A DNA stretch of 64,000 nucleotides, taken from NCBI GenBank assembly GCA_963853835.1, contig OY970820.1, forward strand, positions 74,334,909-74,398,908. The letters are read 5' to 3'. Source of the stretch: Calendula officinalis (taxonomy: Eukaryota; Streptophyta; Magnoliopsida; Asterales; Asteraceae). Below are positions 11,733 through 23,277 of this stretch, piece after piece. The notes under the pieces were generated by a model, which saw nothing but the letters and a program-made list of their open reading frames with translations, was not told the origin of the DNA and did no database searches. How positions within the stretch are numbered: the stretch's first letter is position 1; every line of letters starts with the position of its first letter. Made by a program: the position numbers and the translations under genes.

Positions 11733-13034
11733 TTAATTGTTGTTATTATTGTTGTTGTTGTAGCCCCTATTGTTGTTGTATCCTTGGTTTCCTCGTTGAT
11801 AGTTTTGGCCATAACCTTGGTTCAAATAATTGACCTCCTCTTCGGTCATCATTGGTTTATGTTGTTGGCATTCTTTTGCAAGGTGTGGTCCACCGCATTT
11901 GTCGCATCCAACCTGTATAGCATGTAAAGAAGATGTTATTTTATCTAACTTACGCTCTAACATGATTTGGTTATTCTTTATGGCGGCAACTTCATCACTT
12001 TGTCTATCATCAACCGCATTTACCGAACTCGATTGTTTCCCGGCTCTTCTATCGGTGGCCCATTTCGCATTGTGCATTGTCATATCCTCCAAAAGTTGGT
12101 ATCCTTCCGTAGAGGTTTTATACATGAATATGCCACCACTCGATAAATCGAGGGTGGACCGTGCATTGTTGGATAAACCCCTATAGAGGAGATGGACGAT
12201 ATCGCTCTTTTCAAACTCGTGGTTTGAGCATCTTCTCAGCATACCTTTGAAACGTACCCATGCTTCCGTTAATGTTTCCCCAGCTTCCTGTTGAAAAGCC
12301 ATAATGTCAGTTTTTAATTTATCCGCTTTCGCGGGTGGAAAATAACGGTGAATAAATCGACTTCGGAGTTCTTCCCAAGTCGAAATGGAGTTTGGCTCAA
12401 GAGATTTGACCCAAATTTTCGCTTCTCCAATTAGACTAAAAGGGAATAGTCTAAGTCGTATCGCATCTTGCGGAACGTTAGGTATTCTAAATAATTGGCA
12501 AATGTCATTAAAGCACTCGATATGGTGATTTGTGTCATTTGTGAGTCTACCATCATAACCCAAATCACGAACCATACTGAGAAATTGACTTTTAATTTCA
12601 AAATTTATGCCATTTATTTCCGGAAGTCTAATTGCCGGAATGGAATCAACCGGGGCATTTTGCCTCGTTTGCCACATCGGACGTTCCGGTGGTGGTTTTC
12701 GTTCACCCATTAGATTATCAAGAATCGGCTCTTAATTATCGACTGTTGGTTCTAATGTAACAGGAATCGGCTCCTGATTTTCAAAACTTTGGACTTGAAC
12801 TTCAAAAAGCGGATTTTGATTTTCAAGACTTGGTTCTCCAATATTTTGAGATTTCTTTATGGTTGCGTTGTATCTCGCTTCTAACTGAGTCCTCTTTCTC
12901 CTTCGAAAAAGTTTCTCTGGATCGGAGGACGGTGAGGGTTGATCAGGTTTAGACTTTTTGCCTCTAAGAGTATTCTTATTGCTCATGCACCTGCACAACT
13001 CAAAGCAAAGAGTTAACACGCAACTGATAAACAA
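11733..13034 (-). pseudogene. Truncated gag of the second (tandem) B copy
   Basis: It carries the Retrotrans_gag-like domain (GEAKIWVKSLEPNS... through FIHRYFPPAKADKLKTDIMA) and a zinc knuckle CDKCGGPHLAKEC. It then ends in an Asn-rich run at the junction with copia (about 11731). It is nearly the same as 46290-47590 in the first copy. An in-frame TAA at about 12732 replaces the CAA found in the first copy, splitting it into 12732-13034 and 11733-12710 in one frame. In the first copy the homologous gag continues into protease; here everything after the Asn run is gone. Confidence 0.88.
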
Positions 13035-13145
13035 AATAAAGGAAAATAGAAATTACAAAAAAAAAAATAACTTATTTAAGAATAAATTCCTAAACAAGGA
13101 TCAATTAACTAATTAACTTTCAAAAACTTAAGAACATAAAACCGC

Positions 13146-13163
13146 TCCCCGGCAGCGGCGCCA
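13146..13163 (-). other. Primer binding site of the tandem B copy (tRNA-Asp type)
   Basis: The minus strand reads TGGCGCCGCTGCCGGGGA, complementary to the 3' end of plant tRNA-Asp except for one base. It lies 6 bp from the LTR end at 13170. Confidence 0.8.
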
Positions 13164-13169
13164 AAAACT

Positions 13170-14438
13170 TGATGTGTTAAATCCAGTTATAAAATAAGGC
13201 TCCTAAGTATTTCGGGTCATCGAATCCATAGGGAACGGTTTATGTAATCCAGTTAAAGCAAGCTAAAGAATTAATCAAGGAAAGGGTGTTGATCATGTTT
13301 TGATTTTTATGAAACGTAATTAATAATTGAAGTGACAAAGAACGCAAATTTGGACGTTGATTTGAGATTTAAGAGATTTTCACTATGTATGGATTCATCT
13401 AGTTCTAAGCATTGTTATTAAGCACCGGTTAGTTTAATGTTCTAGAAGTCACGGTATTAGATTTCTCTCAATCCCATTTAATAAACTAATTACAACTAAT
13501 AGGAATTTCTTCTCTCAAAAGTTATAACTAATCACACTTCTACTTGTTGAAATTACCGTCTTGAATTACCTAAAACTTCTAACCTAGAATTTTCATTACT
13601 AGGGTTGAACTTTTTGTTTAATCTAACTTATTGGAATCTTGTCTCTATTCCCTATTTCTAGTGAATTACCAACTAGGTCATAAATGAAAAGTCGGGGAAG
13701 TAATCAATTAAACCAAGTGATGTCAATACCTAATTAAATCAATTACCAACGATAAAGAAACGAAAATTCATAGATTAAACCAAAGAGTAATTAAACATCA
13801 ACAATTGTTTGAACATAAACATAACCCTAAAATTAAACCATACTTAGTTCTAGAATCATCCAACCATAATGAATATAGAGATTACTAGCACATAGACATG
13901 CTAGAAATCGACAAACAAGAAATAAAGAGTAGAAATACAACCATTAATTTAATCCAAAATGTTTGAAGATCAATAATTGCTGTAAACTTGAAGAATTTCT
14001 TGATGAAATGCTCTCTAATTCGTCTCTAACTGCCCAAAAACGTACTAGAGGAAAAAGATAACTGATTCACTGACTTGATCTGCGATTTAACCAGCCTTCG
14101 GACGCATAGTTCACGAACGCAAACAAAAGTTCGCGCGAACTTCATGAAATGCAGGACTCCCGATCGTGAGCTCGAGTTAGCGAACGTGAAAACCAAACAG
14201 CGAGTTTAGTGATTGGTCGTGAACTAGTTCACGATTAGTTCACGTTCGTGAACTTCTTCAGGCGCGTTTTCTTGTATTTTCGGCTATCTTTTGACCAGTT
14301 TTCGACCTCATGTCCGCTATACCACCTGAAATGTAAATTAAACACAAGATTGAGTAATATCACATGTATTTGCTTCTAAAACATACTCAAAATGGGTGAT
14401 ATTGACGGGTTTGAATGTGTCTCAAAACGTCAATATCA
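13170..14438 (-). repeat. Middle LTR of element B (3' LTR of copy 1, 5' LTR of the partial copy 2)
   Basis: It is 1,269 bp with TG...CA ends, about 3% different from 47723-49064. It lacks about 69 bp present in that copy (47760-47828), with the gap falling near 13206. On its right is the polypurine side of copy 1; on its left is a primer binding site and gag. It therefore serves two units at once. The U3 end carries the hairpin word GATATTGACG...CGTCAATATC. Confidence 0.9.
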
Positions 14439-15496
14439 AAATCCCTACACTTAAACTTTGCTTGTCCTCAAGCAAATCATCAATTAAATAAATTGCACTA
14501 GCCACAGTTAAAGTTCATGTTATTTGACATTTCTTTCAATGTATGACTCAAACAAAAATTTGAAAATTATTTATTTAGCGGATAAAATTTGTTAAGGCTT
14601 TTATATTCGGATTTGTGTACAGCGTTAACCAACTCTATATCATTTTAATCGACTTTCAGTCAAACTATTAAACCTTTGCTAGCCTAAGACCTACTCATTG
14701 TTACATAACCTAAAAGTTTAACTTTTTATGAAAACTCCCGACCTCAAGGTTTATTGTTGAAAACTTAGTTTAAATATTTTTACCAATGCAACTATTCATT
14801 CATTTCATGCATTTTTCTGCATTTGTCCAGTTTTTGAATTTTTTAGATAATTAAGCTTGGGTCATCAAACCATTCACCCCGACTTTCTAATAAACCCATA
14901 TAATATTTTTCTATTATAGACTTTGTCCGAATTTACTAGGCCGAAGGGGTTCTCACCAATGCAAAACTTCCATTCATCAACTTAATATTAATCATCGGCT
15001 TTTCACCGATTCTTAATTTAGTACACCAAGGATTTTTCTAAACTAAAAGTCCAATCTCAACCTATTTTGTCAGGGATTAGCTTTGCCAACTCTAATTTCC
15101 TAAAAAGTTAATGTTTTAACTTGTGCAAGACCTATTGTATCGCTTAAGCTATGAAAGATTTTATAAATTGCTAAAAAGATTTTTTTTAAAAATAGAAAGC
15201 CACAAACTTTGGACATAAAAACTAGAACAAATTTTATCTTTTAAATTGGAATATTTTTCCGGGTTTGTTTTTCCTCATAACATCGAGAAATGTCTAAAAA
15301 AAATTTGGCTAATTTAAATGTAACATACGAGTGTTCGTTTCATCTAAAATATATCTTTACACATAAGTAACTTGGATTATGTGTATTAAATGCTCAAAAC
15401 ATGTTTTCCATGCTTTAGTTGTGTTTGTGCAAATATGGTGGTAATGTGATAAGTACACAATTAAGAAAAACATGTATGAGCAAATAATATAACATT
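14439..15496 (-). other. 3' untranslated region of element B
   Basis: Non-coding. It is similar to 40085-41214 of element A in inverse orientation, including the conserved 'gaggacaagcaa' stretch just before the LTR and a polypurine-like end. It is interrupted at 15497 by the solo LTR. Confidence 0.7.
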
Positions 15497-18023
15497 TGTA
15501 ACACCCATTTCCGAAGCATCAACTTTGGGAATGAGTATCCTGGAATAAAGTTGAGAATTTATTAATATAATCTAAATGGAGTTGTAGTACTCCTTATGAG
15601 GTTTCCAACGATATAAAGAATGTTAAAAACGAAGTTCGTATGAAGAAGTTACGGGTGTTTGAAAAATGGAAGAAAATTTCTGTTGGTGCTGTTAAGTATT
15701 TAACTGGCGGACACCCACACCGTTAGAGAGAGTGAGGGCGCGTGCGTGGGTCCCTAAGAGATGTATGAAAGTGGTGTTAAAATTTCATGCATATCAGAGG
15801 TCGTTTAGACACTCTGCCGCATCATTTACAGAACAGAATACATGCAATCAGCCTAAAAACTCTCTCTTTCACTAAGTGTGTGTGTTCTTGGTGTTTTAAT
15901 GGGTGTGAACGATTTTAAGCTCAAATAAACGGGGTTTTTACATGAAAGTGAAGATTTAAAGGTAACTCATCTCCCTTATCATATATATATATATGAGTAG
16001 AAATCATGATAGAAATGGATGATTTGGTGAAGGTGATGAACCCGCTTATGGGTAAGCCTCATGAACCATGAAATTAGGGTTCATGACTGTTAAAAACATT
16101 CTAATATCATGATATTATAATTAGGTTATGTTAGATATCAAGTTATATAGCTACAATCATTGGTTAATTGTAAGAATTAGCAATTTTCGAGTTTGAAAAT
16201 CATGATTCTGTACTGTTTTGTAAAATACGTAGAACATTGTAGAAAACTCATTTAGGGGTGATTCCAGTGGCATCTGAACCGTATTGATGTCTTCTTCGTT
16301 TCTTATTTTGGTCTTAAAAATAAATTTTGGCTCTAAGATAGGTAAAAATCGCATTTTGTACAGTTATATCGAGCAGAATTCTGACAGCATGATGTTACCG
16401 TATTGTAAAATTTATTTAAAATCTTAGAGAAATCCGAAAAATATGAGGTCAGAGGCATTGGAAACCTACTCAAGAGTACCCAGAACCCTAAAAATTTCAT
16501 TCTCTTATTCTGAGTTTAAGTATGTCAGAACTGACCATAAACTGAGGGCTGTATAATGGATAAACATATAAAATTTCTCTATTGAGAAGAGTATAGATAG
16601 AGTGAACGGTAATATCTACTTATGAATTTTGGTATGTATACTCCAGGAGTTATATAGAACATATTGGAAGCTTGTGACAACTGTTTATACTTTGGAAAGT
16701 CTATATCCGATTGAGGCTTTCGGTTTGAGTTCACGCCCGATTAAATAACACTGTGAGTTCATCTATGTACGATTGTATACTAGTAGTTATATATATCTAA
16801 ATTCTATGTTTTATTTGTTATTTGGTTTATTGTCATCATATATGCGATGCTTAGAACATTGAATTGGACGAATATCGTGATTATATGTGGTATGCCTTGT
16901 TTATAATCTTTTGATAGATGTCTTGATTGTTGGAATATCCTTGTAATGTCTCGCTTGACACGATTCAAGTCTTATGAATTCCTTGTGTCGCGTCTCGGTT
17001 TGATTGTCCTTGTATGAGATTCATTTGATATTGATTCGGCTTATGATAATCTCTTGTTCCGGTCTCTTGGAGTTTGTCTTTGTTAATATTCCGTTTGATA
17101 TCGAATGTGAGTTACCCGTATGAATTCCTTGAGAGATGATTTCGTTTCGTGAGGACCCACGGCGGCTTGAGTATTACTTTGTGTAATATGTTGAGCGGTG
17201 GTCGTGGGGGTACCTGGCGGAGGAGTGGTATGGACCGTGGTGGTGAAGCTGGGTCATGGACTCATTTAGGGGTGGCATGATCACCTTCACCGGCCTCATT
17301 CCCTAATGGCCTAAGGGGGAATGATGCACTTTGACATGTTTGGATTGTATTGAGATCTCGTTGATTCTTGATGTGGTATTGTCTGTCGGCTACGGTGGTT
17401 ACGTGATGATTCCTGTTGAATATTGATTTGGTGATTGGTTCTCGATTGTGTTTATTATCTGGCGAAATCGTTGTTGATTCTGGTATTGTACTTTGATCGT
17501 TGTTGATCCCGGATAGGTGTTGATACTCGGCATGTTAGATTCTCGGTAAATCTCATGTTAAGTTGCAAAGTTTCACGGTTAGTTATGTATTGACTTGTTC
17601 CTGTTATAATATGAACTCCTTGAATTGTTTTATATTATTTATATGCTTTATTCTTTTGTCTTGTACATAATGCTAGTATTATTTTGTGCTTTATGAACTC
17701 ACTAAGCTCGTTGTAGCTTACCCGTTTAGTGGACAAACATTTTACAGGAAAAGATAAGAGAAAGCAGATAGGATCTTGAAGTTGATCAGAGGCTTAGAAG
17801 TTCTAATTCTGGTATACATTTAGGTATGCAGAAATTGAGTAGTTTTATATTTTGATTGTAGGTAGTTGGCTTGTATCCATAGTAATTATTGGTATGTAGC
17901 GAGATCTTGGTTCGGTTGCTATCTTTTGTACAAACATTATGGATTCGAATGGTTTATTGTAATTAGATGGCTATTGGAAAGTTGTGAGTTTTGATTTGCG
18001 AGTATTTTGACCCGGTCATTACA
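15497..18023. repeat. Solo LTR of a Ty3/gypsy (chromovirus-like) element
   Basis: The 2.5-kb block begins TGTAACACCC and ends GGTCATTACA, the same style of ends as the LTR of element E (TGTAACGACC...GGTGTTACA). It interrupts the 3' region of B, as shown by comparison with element A. No internal protein-coding region, primer site or second LTR is present, so it is probably the product of LTR-LTR recombination. The 5-bp flanks (ACATT and GTAAA) do not match. Confidence 0.65.
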
Positions 18024-18338
18024 GTAAATAAAAGTCATTTACGTGTATTTAGATGATTTTTTTTTTCGAGATTTCACAAATTTTAAATGGTGGATTTTTA
18101 TACACCCCTTCCCACACTTAAGTGTTTGCATTGTTCCCAATGCAATAAACTTGACAAATTTTAGGAAATCAAGGTCATAAGAAAGTATACGACCCGAGGG
18201 TGTGTTGTTTTCATTCTCGGTGGATTTTTGAATTCCGGAGCAATTTACAAGATCCCGCAACAATCAGCAATCGTGATGAGCACCTAAAAACAAAAGAACA
18301 AAAACAGAAAACGTTTTTTTTTTTAATTTATGCTGCCT
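18024..18338 (-). other. Element B 3' untranslated region, right part
   Basis: Non-coding. It includes the conserved 'cccacacttaagtgtttgcattg' word that element A also has (inverse, about 40035-40065). Confidence 0.6.
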
Positions 18339-19907
18339 TCATTGTGGTGGTGGGTAAGGGCGGTACCAAGTATTGGAGTCTTGGTACCGAGCATCGTAAT
18401 CTGGGTAGTTCGGTGGTGCGGGGTAGCTCGGTGCCCAAGTTGTCAAAGTGGAATAATCAAAGGGTGGAGGACGGATAAATTGATCGGGATATAAAATATA
18501 ATTGGCAACATCGGTTTTCCAATTCATCTGTTGACCGACCCGCATCTGATTGTAGTATGACCTTTGCATATGATTTTGGACATTTGATTGCAAATGGTCG
18601 TTGGATGATCGGACATAGGAAACATCGACTTGCATTGCATCCATCCTCTCGACCATTTGATTATACGAAGAGTAAGGATCGAACGAGGATGGACCCGACC
18701 CTGATCCCGAGGCCTCCGAATGGCCGAATTGGGGACCCGTTGGTCCCGGTTGACCAAAGTCATGACCCGCCATGGGTAATACGTTACCTGGCGCGTCTTC
18801 CATATTCACATCATCATCACTACTACTACTACCCGCCGGTTCCTCCACCTCGGGATGTTCATTCCAAACATAATCACCCGCAAATTTAACAATTACATGC
18901 ATACCCGATAACAATGTCTCGTCCATTGAGCCCATAAGTCGATACGTCATGCTATCCCAAACTCGTTGAGGAATGGCAATTGCGGCTCGAGCCAAACGTG
19001 TAATATAATGACCGGGACCCATCGGACTACACCCCTTTAGCCCCTTTGCTACCGTGCTAAAAAATTTTGCGATCACAAATGGAATATTCATTCTTGCATT
19101 CTTGTCTATCAGTTGGTGGAGCAACCACATATCATACTTGTTGACTTTTTCGGGACCTTGGTTACGGTGGCGGATAGTGTATGAAATCATCCGATGGAGA
19201 TAACGATGGGTGCCACTTCTAATGCTTGACTCTTTGGTATGAGCCATTCGATAATCACTACCCCAATTTGACGCCAATACCCATCATTTTAACTTCATTG
19301 GTTGCACACCACTTCATATAATGATTAAAGTTCATGGCAGTGGTTTCTTCTTGGGTATATATACCTAAGTTGATAGCAAATTGAATGAGATTACAGTGGA
19401 CCCATTGGTTCGCCACTCTGTATTGGATGCATAGATCACGGGGATTTTTCATTGCTACAAGGGGTTCAAATTTGATAGTAGAGTAGAATTCGAGGAGGAG
19501 CTCGTCATAAGTTGACTCGTTGATGAGAAGAGCTCTCTCCCACGCCCGGCATGTAAAAATCACATCGCCATGAGGATCCATGTGATAACGAACAAGGTAA
19601 TCATAAATTGCTGCTCTTTGACCTACAGCATCTAATAACTCCAAATCTGGACATCTTCCAACTGCACTTGTTTGTGTGAGATTTTATCTCTCCTATTTTC
19701 ACAATCCCGTGCTAGTCCTTCTCGAGGTGCATTATCAAAATTTAGGAACACATGTGTCCTATTAACTTTAAGCACAGCCGGGAACCCATCGGCTAGGAGT
19801 GCGGGTCCCAGTGCAGGTACAGGTGAAGGTGCACGGGCACGCCCGCGCCCACGGCCACCGGCTGATGACGAAGCAGCGGTCTTTTGTTGTTCTACATTCA
19901 AAGGCAA
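18339..19907 (-). pseudogene. Athila-type 3' ORF (ORF-1/env-like) of element B
   Basis: Three overlapping minus-strand pieces (19907-19632, 19644-19258, 19277-18339) form one protein broken by two frameshifts. The N-terminal piece is Arg/Gly/Ala-rich. The middle piece (ERALLINESTYDELLLEFYS, then IQYRVANQWVHCNL) resembles the Athila ORF-1 family. The C-terminal piece has a Met/Gln/Pro-rich tail. Such ORFs follow pol in Athila elements and have been called env-like, but I see no convincing signal peptide or membrane anchor. The same ORF occurs in element A at 38206-39733. Function in retrotransposition is unknown. Confidence 0.6.
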
Positions 19908-21078
19908 TCATCAAAATTTTAAGAATATAGATATGAAATAATAAAAGGGTGTCCAATTATGTATAACATGTAATGTAAATGACGCTACCCCTTCCCACAC
20001 TTAGTTTTAAAAATAGAAAAATTGAAAATAAAATTAAAGATTTGACATTGTTAATTATATTTTATTTCAATTTGATTTAAAAACTAAGTGTTATAAACAT
20101 ATTGACATTGTAAAAATATTGTCTTTGTTAATATTCTTGACATAATTTGAACAAAAGATTTGACATTTGGTGTCCAATTTTATCCAACCCGAGTTATTAA
20201 ACTAGTCATCTTAAAGATTGAAAATTTAAGTATGATAACTAGTTTAACAACTTAAATCCAACTTAAACACTTGCAAAAATTCGAGATTTGCCCCTATTTA
20301 TCCACAATTTCCCCAATTTCATACAATGTAGGTCTAGAAATCTAAAAATCTTAAGAAAATTTACTAAATAAGCACAGAGAGTAAAGATTTCTACTAGGGT
20401 TCATCTAATAATCAAACACTAAGCACAAAGAACTAAGATTTATCTCAAAAACTTCAAGAACAATGCAACATTCTCGGACCTAATACCGTAATTTTAGACA
20501 ATCTATGAGAAAACTAGAAGAACTAACCCTTGGAGCCATGAAGATGAAGATTTGAGGTAGAAATTGGAGGTTTTGGAAGAGAAAATCTCGAAATCGGCTG
20601 GAAGGAGGGTTGGACTGCTCTGGTCGTTCGTGATTTGGGGGCTAGGTTAACGATTTATGAAAGCTGGAAGAGAAACGATGGTTTTATAATCCGCAGAGTT
20701 CGCATCGTGAGTGAGTTCCCGATCGAGAACTAATATGAACCCGAATGGGTCAAACCGGGTCGACCCGGATCCGAAACGCGAACTGGATCGTGAACTAATC
20801 ACTAACTCGTCACGGTCTTGCACCCAATTCTCTGTTCGGACTTCCCGATCGGGAAGAAAAGTTCACGGCGTGAACTTTCCTTCAAAGTCACACTTACGAT
20901 TGTTTTTATTCAAGCAGAAATTACCAAATGAACACTTACCAAACGTTTTAACAAGCAGAAAATTATACTAAATAAAAGCTGAAAAGAAAGGGAAATAACC
21001 ACAATACACACGGGTTGCCTCCCGAGAAGCGCTTCAAAGATTATTGAGTCTAAAGCTTGACTCGATGGTACTCTCTTT
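19908..21078 (-). other. Spacer between pol and the 3' ORF of element B
   Basis: Non-coding, about 1.2 kb. It contains 'ggttgcctcccgagaagcgc' near 21010, conserved in element A near 36945. It probably holds the leader or splice region for the 3' ORF. Confidence 0.55.
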
Positions 21079-21752
21079 TTACTTACGAGCACCAACCGAG
21101 ATGAAATGAATCACCTCCTCTTCCTCCAACTTCTCTTTCTCACTCTTACCATCTCCCTCATGATAATGTTTCAAACAGTGACCATTTATGTTAAAACGAC
21201 CACTATCACAAATGAGCTCCACATACCCGGATGGGTTTTGTTGAACAACGGTGTAAGGACCGGCCCATTTGGATTTCAGTTTTCCGGGAGAAAACTTGTA
21301 ACGAGATTGATAAATTAAGACTTTATCTCCCGGGTTGAAACATTTGATGGCTTTCAATTTGTTGTCATGCCAACGTTTCGTATTTTCTTTGTAAATTTGA
21401 GAATTCTCGTAGGCATGAGATCTTTCTTTGGTAAGAACGTTTAATTGGAACTTGCGGTTATTACCCGCCATGATTACATCCATGTTACATTCTTGAAGAG
21501 CCCAAAAGGCTTTGTGTTCAATTTCGATTGGAATGTGACATGCTTTCCCGTAAACCATACGGTACGGGGTGTAACCGGTTGGCGTTTTAAACGCGGTTCG
21601 GAATGCCCAAAGAGCATCATCCAATTTTTGGGACCAAATCTTGGGATTTTTATCAATTGTTTTCTCAAGGATCCTCTTTAGTGCTCGATTAGTGTTTTCA
21701 ACTTGTCCACTTGTTTGTGGATGATAACAAGTTGAAAAACGGTGATGGACAC
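21079..21752 (-). pseudogene. Integrase C-terminal half of element B
   Basis: From about 21752 downward the minus strand reads HHRFSTCYHPQTSGQVENTN, the integrase segment with the final catalytic Glu. The C-terminal part of integrase (FNPGDKVLIYQSRYKFSPGK, KWAGPYTVV) follows, ending at a stop at 21079. The N-terminal half is at 42557-43474, beyond element A. The two halves join through the GACAC target duplication. The open frame continues artificially into the LTR of A up to 22173; that part is not integrase. Confidence 0.88.
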
Positions 21753-23100
21753 TGATATCGACGGATTTATACATATTTAAATCCGTCAATATTGTATTTT
21801 TTAGGCTTGATTTATAGTAAAAATAAGTGTTTATGCCTAATTTATGATGTTGTTGATAAAATGCAGGTCCAAAGTCCAAATTATAGAAGAAAAGGGCCAA
21901 AAACGCGTAAAAATTCAGCAAATTCCGAAATTCAGACATGCTCGAGCGGCGCGAGCAGGCCGCTGTCTCACCCCGTGGCGTGCGAGTGTCCCTCTGTCGA
22001 GCGTGCGAGAGACCCCTGGTCGAGTGCTCGAGCAAAACGAAAATAAGGGTATTTAAGCTAAAATTCAGCCATTCTTCTAGGGATCTTTTTGTGCAGCCGA
22101 TTTTTGACCTAGGGAAGCTATTGTGGACGAATTTTAGGGGTTTTGAAGCATCAAGATCTTCAATTCCATTCATATATTTCGGTTCTTAATCATTATTAAT
22201 CAAATTATGTTTGTTTTATTGAATTCTTACGTTTGTTTTGCGATGTTTAGCATGTCTATGTGCTAATCATTTATATTCACTATGATTAGATGAAATCTAG
22301 GCTTTAGGTTTGGTATTTTTAGGATTTTAACATTGGTTTTGAACACTTGTTTATTTATATCAAAGATCCTTTCGGTTAATTCTTGAATTTTTGATTGTTT
22401 TAACTGTTGATTATTAATTGTTTTGTTGAGTGACCACTAGCATTTGTAGTTAATAATTACTTCAACTTTTCACCCCGGTGACGTAGTTGGCAATCCACTA
22501 GATCTAGGGATTCGAGTTTAAGCATCAAATAACTTAGGTGAAACCGAAAATTTAATCTTAGTAACGACCGAATTCGAGATTAGAAGGTAACGGAAATCCG
22601 GGCCTAGATATATATAACAAGCTGAAGTGTGACCATAGTATGATTCTTTAGGAAAACCTTGCTTAGGAATGATAATACGGTCATTGTAGGAAGCTAGAGA
22701 CCACTGCTTTCCTGACTTCTAGAACACCAATTAAATCGGGACTTAACCAACCAAACCTATAACTAGATGGAATCGATCATAGTGAATATTCCCTCTCGTA
22801 TTTAAACACAGTTTAACTACTTTGTCAATTTGTCTCAGTTTTCAAAAGCTCAAATTTACTTTTAATCAGTTTTTTCATTTAATTAATTTAAAAACAAAAA
22901 CCCCTACTTTATGCATTCGTTTAGATTAAATCATTAGTTTTATACTATTTAGTCGGCTTAACTGCTCCCTGCGGAAACGAACACCCGAAGTACTTACCTG
23001 AACTATATTGCTCACGATTAGGTCATACTTGCCTAAGAGTGTGGTAATCTAGAGAAGGCGTATTTTAGGTTATTATTTTATAATTAGATTTTACACATCA
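21753..23100 (+). repeat. 5' LTR of element A
   Basis: 1,348 bp, TG...CA, near-identical to 41215-42559. Its first 40 bases form a hairpin (ATATCGACGGATTTA with its near-complement 8 nt later). GACAC precedes it. Confidence 0.93.
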
Positions 23101-23106
23101 AGTTTT

Positions 23107-23124
23107 TGGCGCCGCTGCCGGGGA
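23107..23124 (+). other. Primer binding site of element A (tRNA-Asp type)
   Basis: TGGCGCCGCTGCCGGGGA lies 6 bp after the LTR. It is complementary to the 3' end of plant tRNA-Asp with one mismatch, the usual choice of Athila elements. Confidence 0.82.
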
Positions 23125-23277
23125 ACAGTTGCCTGATTAGTTATTTAAAACTAATCTTTTAATCGATCCTTGTCTAGGGATTTATTCTTGGACAAGTTTA
23201 TTTTAAATTGTTGAATTACTTTATTGATTGTGTTAAACAGTTGCGTTTTTAACAATTGCTTTGAGTTTTGCAGGTGT

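Noticed and set aside
18557..18889. Plus-strand frame with a His/Tyr-rich run
   Set aside because: Antisense shadow of the Athila 3' ORF of element B.
21753..22173. N-terminal extension of the B integrase frame
   Set aside because: The frame runs on by chance into the LTR of element A; homology to integrase begins only at the GACAC junction.
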